From: Silene conica
Taxonomy: Eukaryota; Streptophyta; Magnoliopsida; Caryophyllales; Caryophyllaceae
Assembly: GCA_029255685.2 (NCBI GenBank)
Contig: CM055312.2
Span: 71,376,792 to 71,440,791, forward strand
Length of the DNA: 64,000 bases
Direction: 5' to 3'
Shown here: one piece after another, positions 24,184 to 34,418 of the stretch
Numbering within the stretch: the first letter of the stretch is position 1
Layout: each line of letters opens with the position of its first letter
Translations under genes and position numbers: made by a program
Notes under the pieces: generated by a model
The model's database searches: none
What the model saw: only the letters and a program-made list of their open reading frames with translations
Told to the model about the DNA's origin: nothing

Positions 24184-26524
24184 ATACCTAATACTCGTTC
24201 TTCTGACCAACCACTCGAGCCTTACGACTCAGAGATTGACGCACATTTTTCAGGTTAAGACAAGTCGGGGAAGGTTTGCTAGTTGCTTTTGAGCACTCAG
24301 ATTCCGAATACGATATACACTCAAATTCAGACACTTCGGAAATTTCTACTACTGAGAATATGGCTAGAGAGACTCGAACCTTAAGGGATCTTACAGCTCC
24401 AAATCTTGACGTTCAACCATTGTGCATCACTTTTCCAGCCTTGGATGATGGAGCTACTTTTGAACTGAAATCTGGCTTGATACATTAATTACCAAGTTTC
24501 AGTGGTATGAGCATCGAAGATCCGAACAAGCATCTTTCGGATTTTCATATTGTTTGCACCAGTATGAAGCCAGCCAATGTCACAGAGGAGCAGTTGAAAT
24601 TGAGAGCATTTCCCTTCTCTTTGAAGGATAATGCAAGAGATTGGTTAAACTATCTACCACCGGGGAGTATCACTACTTGGGTAGGTATGAAGAAGGCATT
24701 CTTGGAGAAATACTTTCCTCCTTCTCGATCATCTCAACTGAAAAGAACAATTAGTAATGTTGAACAACAAGACGGAGAAACTATGTATGAGTTTCTTGAA
24801 AAATTTAAGAAGCTTTGTGCTAGTTGTCCTTACCATGGATACTCCGACCAAGATCTCATCATGTAATTTTGTGGAGGCTTAAATCTAGATGATCGTCGTA
24901 TGATTCACTCTGCTTGTGGGGGAAATATAGGCAATAAGAATCCAGATGAGGCTTGGGAGGTTATCACAGAGCTAGCTGAGACCTCTAGACAGTTTGAGAC
25001 CAGACCATCACGAAAAGGAGTGAGTGCTATGGGTGTTAGTCCTGGCTTGGAGGAGAAAGTTGATAATATTGCTTCCACCCTACGTGACATGTTATCTGGA
25101 AGACAAATGACTGTTGTTTGTGGTATATGCTGTATTGAGGGTCATCCCAGCGATTTGTGCCCCCAAATGCAAGAGGGTGGTTCTCAGACGGTGAATGGTA
25201 TATGGGAGAGTAGTTCAAACAAGAAATGGGATCCACACTCTAATACCTATAATGAAGGATGGAAGGCTCACCCTAACTTCCGTTGGGGAAACTCTCAAGC
25301 CGGTCCATCAGCTGGCCCTCCTAGAGACCAGTTTCTCCAGCGACCACAAGGACAACAATTTACTCAACAAGTGCCACAGCAAGTAGCTCAACAAGCACCA
25401 CCGAGCTCATCAATGTCCACAGACGATATGATTCACGCTCTCACTCTCAGTGTTACTCAAGATCGAGCTGATAATAAGCAAAATTTTAAAAATCTTGAGA
25501 ATCAAGTGAGCCAATTGGCTACTGCGGTCAATCGGTTAGAAGCTAAACAGTCGGGTGCTCTACCATCTCAACCCGTGCTGAATCCCAAGGAGAATGTGAG
25601 TGCCGTATCATTGAGAAATGGTAGGCAATTGGTGGAGATTGAAAAGCCAAAAGCTAAGCCTAGGGAGGTGACTGTTCAAGAAGAAGAGGAGTTGGTGGTT
25701 GAAGGTGACAAGCCACTTAGTGATGGAGTGAAAGAAGATGCATCTAATTCCAATGAGGTGACACCAGTTATGCCCACAAATGAGTCACTCCCACCTTTTC
25801 CCGAGGCTTTGAAGGACAAAAGAAGAAAGGAGCATGACACTGATATTTACGAAACCTTTCGTAAATGCGAGGTAAATATTCCTTTACTTGACTTGCTTAA
25901 GAGTGTTCCTAGGTATGCAAATTAAAAGAACTTTGTACAATTAAAAGAAATCAGAAGGAACGTAGTTTGAAAAAGCAGAAAGGGAAACCTAGTGAGTTTG
26001 TTTCGGCCTTGTTTAAGAGTAAGACCCCTCCTAAGTGTAGTGATCCAGGTGTGTTTACCATACCTTGCACTATAAGTGATACACGGTTTGAAAGAGCCAT
26101 GTTAGATCTAGGGGCATCAATAAATGTTCTCCCCTACCATATTTATTAGTCTCTTAAGCTTGGTCCTTTGAAAAGCACTAGGGTAGTAGTCCAACTTGCT
26201 AATCGGTCTAGTGTACACCCTAGAGGAGTAGTAGAGAATGTTATGCTCAAGGTAGATCAACTGGTTTTTCCAGCAGATTTCTATGTTTTGGATATGGCAC
26301 AGGAGGTTGATGCTATCCCAATTTTATTGGGTAGACCATTCCTAAAGACCGCAGGAACCCGAATTGATGTCCCAAATGGTTCCTTGACTATGGAGTTTAA
26401 TGGGAAGGTGGTTAAATTTCAAATTAATTCACCTAATTCAACTAATCCTATGGTTTCTTCTTTTAAGGTGTATCCTTCTATGGGAGAATCACAAAGATGC
26501 CGAGGCTGGAAAAAGGAAGGGTAA
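24184..26524 (+). pseudogene. Broken gag-protease, array copy 2
   Basis: The same architecture as copy 1. The initiator ATG is ATA here (24184), a base is missing near 24238, a stop follows SGLIH (~24486), TAA occurs at 24864-24866 and a TAG at about 26147 in the protease. The 51-bp segment missing in copy 1 is present. The stop after SGLIH and the gag/protease frame break (near 25923) are shared with copy 1, so the parent was already defective in these places before the array formed. Confidence 0.85.
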
Positions 26525-27815
26525 GACTTGGTTTGATAATCTAATTCGTCGGAAGAGATCCGGTAAAGCAACACAAGTTATACATATTAAATCAAGTGTT
26601 TACCCCAGTCCCTTGAAAAGGTAAAGTTCTAAACACTATCTTAAGTCGGGTGGTTCACCACTCCGCGAGATGTCGAGCCAACGACGTTAAACAACAGCGC
26701 TTCTGGGAGGCAACCCATAGATTTGTATGTGCAATTTCTCAAAAAAAAAAAAAATCGGAAAAAAAAAAAATAACGAAAATTCAAAAAAAAAAAGGAAGTC
26801 GGAACTGCCTAATTTATGGTGTTGGCGACATAAGAAGGGAGACCTAGAAGGAAGGATGGGTAGGATAGTGGCTAAGGTGTGGTGTAACCGCGGTGCGTTG
26901 TTGTGGGCACTTGTTTATGCGGTTGGATGGATTGTTGATTTGGTGTAGAGGAGATTAGGAATAACCTTGTAAGCTCGGAGTTGCGGAAGTTTTATTTATG
27001 TGCATTCTGTTACTGACACATATATTATTACAGCTACTTGGTCTTTGGTTAGGATTGGAGTAATTAGGGGCGTTAGTCTTTTTTGTCACTCTTATCTTTT
27101 TTCGGCTTTGTATGATTGTGCTTTATGGAGTATGCTAATAGCCAAGTATGGGGAGGAGGTGTGGTGCGTGGATTGCTCTGTTTTCATGTTTTCATGTGGT
27201 GTTGCGGTATGCTTGATGGTCTCTATCGTCATTGGCGCTTCCTTAGATGAGGTGTGTTTTTCTCTTACCTTTTTATTGTGTCCTTGCAACATTGAGGACA
27301 ATGTTTCATTCAAGTGTGGGGAGGGAGAATCGTTCCGATTTGTATACTTTTGTAATTGTGTGGTGTTTTTATTTCAATACATTATTTCAAAAAAAAAAAA
27401 ATGAAAAAAGTGAAAAAAAAACAAAAAGATTAATCCCGACTAGGTGAAAACCCGAAAGGGCGCCTAGGCAAGATTGAGATGTGGCCGATGACGGAGTGAA
27501 AACCCGAAAGGGCGCTCCGGGTAAAATGAAGAAACGAGTTGCGTGACACTGAGAGTAGAGGTGAGATGAAAAAACGATAAGCTAGAGTGAAAATCCGCAA
27601 GGGCGGACGCTCTAGGCAAAATGAGAGACATAGGTAAAGAAAAAATTTTAATGTTATTTTGATCTCCTGCTGCTAAGTTGAAGACCGTCTGGTTCAAGCA
27701 TTACTACGAGTTTTATTACTTTTCTTACACTTCTGTGGATCGGTGTTGGTATGAGCTTATAATGAGTCCTTTGAGTTTACTCGAGGACGAGTAAAGATCT
27801 AAGTGTGGGGAAGTT
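26525..27815 (+). other. 3' non-coding part of internal region 2
   Basis: It parallels 21387-22731: A-rich tracts (26740-26790), a hydrophobic 134-codon frame (27000-27404), the hairpin triplet at 27440-27615 and a polypurine tract before LTR 3. No RT or integrase sequence is present. Confidence 0.7.
27440..27615 (+). other. Triplet of compound hairpins, copy 2
   Basis: Units at 27440-27467, 27492-27519 and 27582-27615 keep the same outer and inner stems as in copy 1, although nearby unpaired DNA has changed (for example at 27545 and 27630). Confidence 0.75.
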
Positions 27816-29160
27816 TGATAAGACGGGTTTAGTACGACACAAAAGTGTCAATTTAGATGAGTTATTGATGGAATGAGTAGCGTGTGGAGTTATAATTGTA
27901 TAATTACGACTTATTGGTGTTGATTGCATTTAAGAGTAATTAAGTTGAAAAATGGATCAATGGAGTTTTGGGTATTATTTGGATTGGAATTTACATGATT
28001 TTTGGATTGACAACATTGGTCCAAGCTTGGCATTTGGAAGAATAAGTGGACAAGTAATTGGCATTTGTGAGATTGGTTTGGACTTCCTACAAAAGGAACA
28101 TGTCACATGGGCTATCCCCTGATGGCCCAACATAAGCCAACCAAAAAGAAGAGAAAAGACGGAATGCAATTCATTCTCCAGAAATTTGTGCGACCCGCGC
28201 GGCAGTCGGACTAGCAATTGTTGATTTGTGTTGTTTCGATATTTTTGGCTGTTGCTATTTTAATTAGTAGTAATATTAGGTTAAGTATCAAGGATATCCG
28301 TCACTTTTTCATTCATTCAACTTTTAGAATTGGGAAGACTATCAAGAACCCTATTTCTTTTGCTTAATAATTACGAGGAATTAATCCTCTCTTTTCTTGG
28401 ATTTGATAAACGGAAGCTTCAACTAATTAATTGTGAGATTGTTCTTTCTCCCTTTTATTTCTCAAGTATTGTTTATATCTCTTGCTCGTATTTTATGATT
28501 ATTGTTTTCTCTCGCTAATCTGATCAATTAGTAATTGTTAACTTTAATCTATCGCATGTTTAGAAATTGAATCCGTAATTGTTCAATTAACCTAGACTAA
28601 AGTAGCAAGCTTTACCCTAATAATTTGTATGTGTTTCATCGTTATTAGGACGAGGTAGAGACTGAACATATAATTCGAATCGTTAACCGCGTGTGTTAAA
28701 GATCGTTATCTTTATTGCTTCCTTGGATTGTTAATGCTATTGTTGGATTAAATCTAGACGCTTGGCTTAGATTGTTCAATAATTAGGGTCTTCTAATATC
28801 GCGTTTCGACTTAGTTGACTATACTTAAGAGGAAGAAGGAAACTTGTATTTCTACAATAAAGTACTTGAGAGTAATTGAGTTAAAGACAATCGAAGACCA
28901 ATTAGTTTGTTGATAGTGGATGTTTATTGACACAAGATCCTTTAATCATCTGAATTCATTCATCTTTATTGTTTGTTTAGTAGACTATAGATTATTCAAT
29001 CACAAAACCCCCTATTATTGTTACTTATTTTCTCTACTTTAATTCACATAAATTACATCGACTTCTCTGTGGATCGATCCTTATTACCATATACTATATT
29101 AGTTTAAGGTTTTAAGTGTTATAAATATTATCTTTGGGAGCATACGACTTCGGCTCACCA
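27816..29160 (+). repeat. LTR 3 of the array
   Basis: 1345 bp. It is 21 bp shorter than LTR 1 because one segment between two CGACCCGCG copies (compare 18080-18110) has been lost. Otherwise it ends CGGCTCACCA and is followed by the GTGGT duplication. Confidence 0.9.
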
Positions 29161-29277
29161 GTGGTGATCGGGGAATATACGTAAAAGTCTGGGGGGTTAT
29201 TTGTAAAAGAGCAAATACGTGGTGGTAATTTGTAAAGATACGCAAATACGTGGTGGTTATTTTAATGCTAAATTTAA

Positions 29278-30937
29278 CACAAATTCTCATTTGTGACGAC
29301 GGATACCATTTCCTCTCACAAAATATCCCATGAAAGATAAGTCGGAAAACATATGGAGGGTGCCTCACCTTGTCCTCTCTCCCTTTTTGTGAGAGGTCAC
29401 AAACTTGTGACGAAATTAGCCTGTTACAATCAAGACTTACTTTAAATTTAATGTTGGTTTCCATGTTGATATAATATATTCCGTATAAAGTATTGTTAAA
29501 TCATAACAAAGATGAGATAATCAAACACCCGTGCTAAACATCTTTTCTAAATTCCAGGAGTTAAGGGTTAATAAGAATGGTGGATTCTTCTGCAATTTAG
29601 TTGCATTCTTGCACAATTACGGGAATGATGATTATTCGTACTGTATCATGTCACTAACCTTTCTTATTATCCGAATTACAAGCGTATACCCCAAGCAATC
29701 TTTATTGTTTAGTTGACGAATTAAATTAGTGAGAGATAATTCAGTAATAAGAAGTTAATTTAATTAATTTAACCACATGTCTCGAGTTTGAGCTTTACTA
29801 CTGCAGTAGTATCAAAAACACATACTTGGTAAATCGTACATTAGATTAGATTGAACTTTTAAGTTATTCTTGGTTGTAGTAGGTGAATTTAGCGAAACAC
29901 TTTCCAGAATTCAAGTAATGACTTGATAGGTGTTGTCGTTGAATTCTGGATTGTAAAATCCATAATTACGCAAAGGAAAGACGGACGTTATTAGGGACCA
30001 TTTTAAGATATGTCGCCCACATTTATGAGTTATATGGTATGTGAGAAACTCATTATCTTAGGAAACACTAGTCACTCAACGAAAGCAACCATTTCATACA
30101 CATTCCAAACATATTTTTAGATTCTTTTATTTCATGCTCTACCAATAAACACGCCAAATTTGGCTGCGTCCCTCTTTCAATATTATATTTATCTCAAGTT
30201 ATTATAAATAAGAGAACAAGGACGAGACTTAATACCCTCTTTTATAGACAAAGATCAACTCATCAAAGTTTGATGATTTTACTTTCCCTAAAATCTTCCA
30301 TAATTTAATGATTTCTTTTCTACACCGGGGTTGGCGCCCCGAGCGATTCACCGAAAACACTTGCATTTAACAAGCCAAGTCAAGTTATAATCACCATGGT
30401 CCACCATGGTCACAACCCTAGCCGAGGCCGCAACTATTACTTGTTTTGCGTTCAGAATTTTTAAATGAAACTTCATGATCACCATCCCGATTCACCAAGT
30501 ACATTTCCCTGAATTGGGGCCAAGTACATGAGCACAGAACAACTCATACTTCTACATTTTCCCTCAAATCCAACACATATCTCATTATGTTCTCCAATAA
30601 TTAACACAGAAACACGATATCTTGATATACGAGTCGAGCACATGAGCACAAAATTAAGTACGAAGTAATAACTAAGTGTGTGTTTGATCTTACTTTTCGA
30701 ATTTTAAGGTGTTGTTCGGACTTAAAAACACTTTTTAGCCAAACACATCATAAATTTGAAAGCTAATAGTATAATTTGAAAAACACCTCTAAAAAGCTAG
30801 TGTTGAAAGGAGATTAAGATCTTAATCTTCTTCCTTTAATACTTTCCCAATCATCATCAAATCAACTGAAAAAACTTAATATATTTCTTATATTTTCAAA
30901 GTAATAATATTTGTAATATAAAAACAAGGTTCATTCT
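29278..30937. other. Intergenic DNA
   Basis: No gene was recognised. The frame at 29099-29464 (-) crosses the LTR/TIR boundary and is not real. Confidence 0.4.
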
Positions 30938-30939
30938 TT

Positions 30940-31990
30940 TATTTATTTTTTATTTTTTTTACAGTTGTAAAATGATAAACCTAAAACCTATGAATTCCTC
31001 GCGCTTTTAGCAAGATTATGAGCAATCTTGTTTAGCTTCCGAGGGATAAAACGAAAACTTAAACAATGAAAATGAGAAAAAAGACTAGCGATATTGATAA
31101 CTAGATCCTTCGTCAGCAAATGGTATATATTGTTCACTTCCGGAGATCTGCAATAGCAATTGTAAGCAATCTGAAGCGATTTGAAGATGGTAAATATGCT
31201 TGATGGCCCATAGAAGAATGTCACGAATGACCCATGCTTCTGCCTGACATGGAGACTCAGCCATAAAAGTGAAACAATGTTGAAACATAGTATTTCCATA
31301 AATGTCATACGAAATCCACCCACCAGCACCCTGAAGTGTAGAAACCCAACTAGCATCACACAACCTTGATAGGGTTGCATGTCGTATCCGATCCCACAAC
31401 AAAGAAAGGATATCCATTCCTTAGAAGGTCCACTGATGAAGTTCCTTTGTGTGCGTGGCAATAAAGATTGAAGAGTTTCTTTAACAAAACCATCGTGATT
31501 AATAGCATCAATCGCACCCTTAGCAATATTATTTTGAAAATTAATTAAAGAACCCCGTAATCGAGAAAATTGTTCCTTCAAAGATAAATTTGTTTCGAGA
31601 GATCCAAATACTCCAAAGGATAGAGGTGAAAGTTATGGTCTTAAAAAGAGAGTCCTCCTTTTTAGCAAAAAAAACATAGTCAATTAATAATCCAGTCTGA
31701 TATTGGAACTGAATCCATGGTATTTACCCGAATTCCTAAATCAGAAGAGGCCCAGATTCTTTTTGTAATGTCACAGTTTCTAAATAAATGCTCAAGAGTT
31801 TCATAGGAATTAGACATACCACAAAGTGAGCAAGAAGGATACAAAGAAAGTTTCTCTTTCTAAATTCATCTTTCACTGGTAAGGAATCTGTCAAAAATTT
31901 GCAGACAAAATTTTTTCAATTATTAGGTCCTTGAAGTAGCCATAGTTTCTTTTTGCAGAAAGAGCGTGCACAAATAGATAAACAAGGTTT
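30940..31990 (-). pseudogene. LINE 3' fragment: zf-RVT plus RNase H domain
   Basis: Reading 31990 to 30990 on the minus strand, a segment with LSLYPSCSLCGMSNSYETLEH and FRNCDITKRIW is the zinc-binding region found after plant LINE reverse transcriptases. It is followed by an RNase H domain (CDASWVSTLQGAGGW, then AEAWVIRDILLWA, and a C-terminal FIPRKLNKIAHNLAKSA). Stops and frame shifts break it into several frames. A-rich DNA at 30940-30965 may be the eroded tail. No RT is upstream, so the copy was 5'-truncated. It is older than the LINE at 1.3 kb. Confidence 0.7.
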
Positions 31991-32314
31991 ATGTACACTA
32001 AAAATATCTAGTTAATATTTTTAGTGTCTTTGAGATAGTCTTGAGTGTATGCCTTATGAGATCATTTATTTGGTGATTAAGGTTATACTTATATTACCCT
32101 TTTGTGAAAAGCTCAAGATCAACAATAAGGAAGGAGTTCTTAATGTTGTGTCCATATTAACCATCATAAGAAATGTAAGGAAATGTTTCTTCGCTATACT
32201 CTTTTTCTTAGCATATAAGATGTATGCATGTTAATTTTATGACCATAAAAATTAAAATATTTATCATTAGAAGTGTCTTATAAAATTCATGTAATAACAA
32301 GTGGTATCAGAGCA
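31991..32314 (+). other. Probable LTR remnant with tRNA-Met primer site
   Basis: TGGTATCAGAGC at 32303-32314 is complementary to plant initiator tRNA-Met, the usual primer of many Copia and Gypsy elements. It follows ...GTAATAACA, which could be an LTR end. I could not fix the LTR start, and no gag or pol follows in the AT-rich DNA to 34 kb. It is best read as a decayed element. Confidence 0.4.
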
Positions 32315-34254
32315 TTGTTATGAACATGCATGTGATTTTACGACGGTCTTATCACTATATATGATAAAGTGATAAAAAGTGAATATTTGATGTAAAAATT
32401 AGTTTCATCACTAATATTAGCTTGCATGTAAAAATATGGTCCAAAATGTTTTAGGTCGAATTTTTGATAATTATGATTATTTTATAACATATTATTGAGT
32501 TTTTCCGACTTAAAATGAGCCTAAATGTATCAATTTTGGTTAATAGTTAGTAAAATTGTTTTGCATGTTAATTTGGGCATGTTTATTTAGTTATAATCAC
32601 ATGCGTGTTCTATTTATGAGAAATGTAAAATTTAAAAACTAATTTGATCAATTTTTATTGTTTATTGATTTTTATGTGATAAAAATTGATAAAAAGTGAT
32701 TATAGTGAATAAATGGTAAAATTTATTTTATGGAAGAATTTTTTTAAAAAAATTTTAGCTTCTGGAAATTTTTACATGAAGTCCATAATTTTGGTTCGAA
32801 TTATTTCATTTTTTTATTATTTTATTTGAAATTATTATGTAATAGTTACATAATTATTTACTTACAAAATTGTCGTAAAATCTTTTATAAGTTATTTTTC
32901 CCACTTGAATGTGAATATTGGTAAGGTACCAGTATATAAGAAATTTTTAAGATTTATTTTTCCATAAGTATTATGACTTATTTATTTTTATTTCATAAAA
33001 AGTTTTTTTTATGGTCTTTTATGCTTTAAAAATGTTTAATTCACCTAATAAATTACCAAATAATTATTGGGGACTAAATTTTGGTATTGGAACAGAATGT
33101 ATAACTTGATTTGTCTTAAAAAGAGTTTGAAGAATGAATTATGATTTTTAAGAGTTAAAAATGATAAATTCCGCAAAATTGAGCTGTTGCAAAGATCGTT
33201 GGTAAGTAGGACGAATTGACATGACATTTTTAGTTAATGCTTTTTTATTCATGTTGATGAATGTTTTTAATTTGGTATTTAATCATGTATTTTTTACCTA
33301 ATATGGTTATAGTTAGAAATTGATATTACCCGTAATGTATGGGAATATCGATTTAATTTCTAATTTAATTGTGATCTTGTATCACTAATTTGTAATTATT
33401 TAATAATTTTTATTTTATTTTATATTATTGTATACTAGGAATGTAATAACTATGTAATTAATTTGTATTAATTATTTTTATTACGGAGTATTCAACAAAC
33501 GGTGAATTTCGAAAAGGAGTTGCGAAATCCGATGGAGGCTTGGAAGGTGTTCTATGAGGACTCTAGGGAACAAAGAGCTGGTTTCAAATTTGTAATAGTT
33601 TAATTAATTACAATAAGATAGGTGGTTATATTAGGATTTTATGTATTTAAATTTTTGCATTTATGCTAAATCCTCGCAACATGCATTTTATTTTGTTGAT
33701 ATCAATTAAATTGTCTAGCATTCACCAATTTAGTTCACTTAAAAGTGATACACAATTAAATTGATAAGATCTCTCACCTTTTAAAATTGAGATTAGCCTT
33801 ATCAATTAGTAACAATTATGAATCCCTTTTTCATTAAGGGGTAGGCTTAGGCGCTCAGCTCACCCGGAGTACTCTCGATCTTTTCACGTTGGGTAGGTAC
33901 TATAGTAGGGTAATAAATGTTATTATGCGCCAAAATTGGTTGGACTCAACGGAACAAATAAATGATTAATCGGCTCACCGTGCCCGTATTTGGTTCCGGG
34001 AATGCCTTGACAAAAGCTCCCCTACAAATCCGTTTTACAATAATATATTGCTCGTAAATAGTTGAAATGTACTCAGTCAGTACACAACATAGCATGATGA
34101 GTGACGCACTGAAACCGTGAAGAAACCCGAAAGTCTCACATTCGAGGACTATCTCAACTCCCTAATTATTTGATCATTAAAATAATTGCAGTAGCAGCAA
34201 AAATAACTTAATGGGAGACCTGTTATACATAAAACTGACAACTGAAACACATTT
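32315..34254. other. AT-rich DNA, decayed element or intergenic
   Basis: No coding frame of note. It may be the internal region of the element starting at the primer site at 32303. The last few hundred bases precede the patellin-like gene and may include its promoter, but I cannot mark one. Confidence 0.35.
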
Positions 34255-34418
34255 TTGTGTGCCAACTATCAATATTTGACACCTTCAATGCTTAAAAAAA
34301 TGAATATTCCTGCTAAACATGAACCCAAAATGAAGAAATTTGAAGAATCCTCGAGAATCCAGTTGTCAGATAAGCATTTCTTACAAAATTGCAGGTCTGA
34401 CGAAAACCAGACTGGAAG

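Larger units (their letters stand above)
17706..29160 (+). mobile_element. Athila-type LTR-internal-LTR-internal-LTR array
   Basis: Three LTRs (17706-19071, 22732-24101, 27816-29160) separate two internal regions (19072-22731, 24102-27815) in the same orientation. Only the outermost edges carry the GTGGT duplication (17701-17705, 29161-29165). The array therefore came from one insertion followed by unequal exchange, or from integration of a ready-made concatemer. Each internal region has a tRNA-Asp primer site, a broken gag-protease, ~1 kb of non-coding DNA with a hairpin triplet, and a polypurine tract. Neither has RT, RNase H or integrase. This family differs in LTR and gag from the Athila-type element at 5.6-13.4 kb. 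Confidence 0.9.
16774..29277. mobile_element. Non-autonomous TIR element (~1.04 kb) split by an Athila array
   Basis: The left arm 16774-17086 is matched in inverted order by two separated blocks: 29277-29166 (outer part) and 17705-17554 (inner part). Shared blocks include AAATAACCAC, TTTGCGTAT and AACATTATTTTTCTTATTTT. The right arm was split when the LTR array 17706-29160 inserted with a GTGGT duplication. Without the array the element is about 1044 bp with ~300-bp arms, and the right arm lacks about 50 bp. It encodes no transposase. Long arms and a short unrelated core suggest a Mutator-like (MULE) passenger. I could not identify a clean target duplication. Confidence 0.75.

Noticed and set aside
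29099..29464. 121-codon minus-strand frame
   Set aside because: It spans the array edge and the TIR arm, so it cannot be an original gene.
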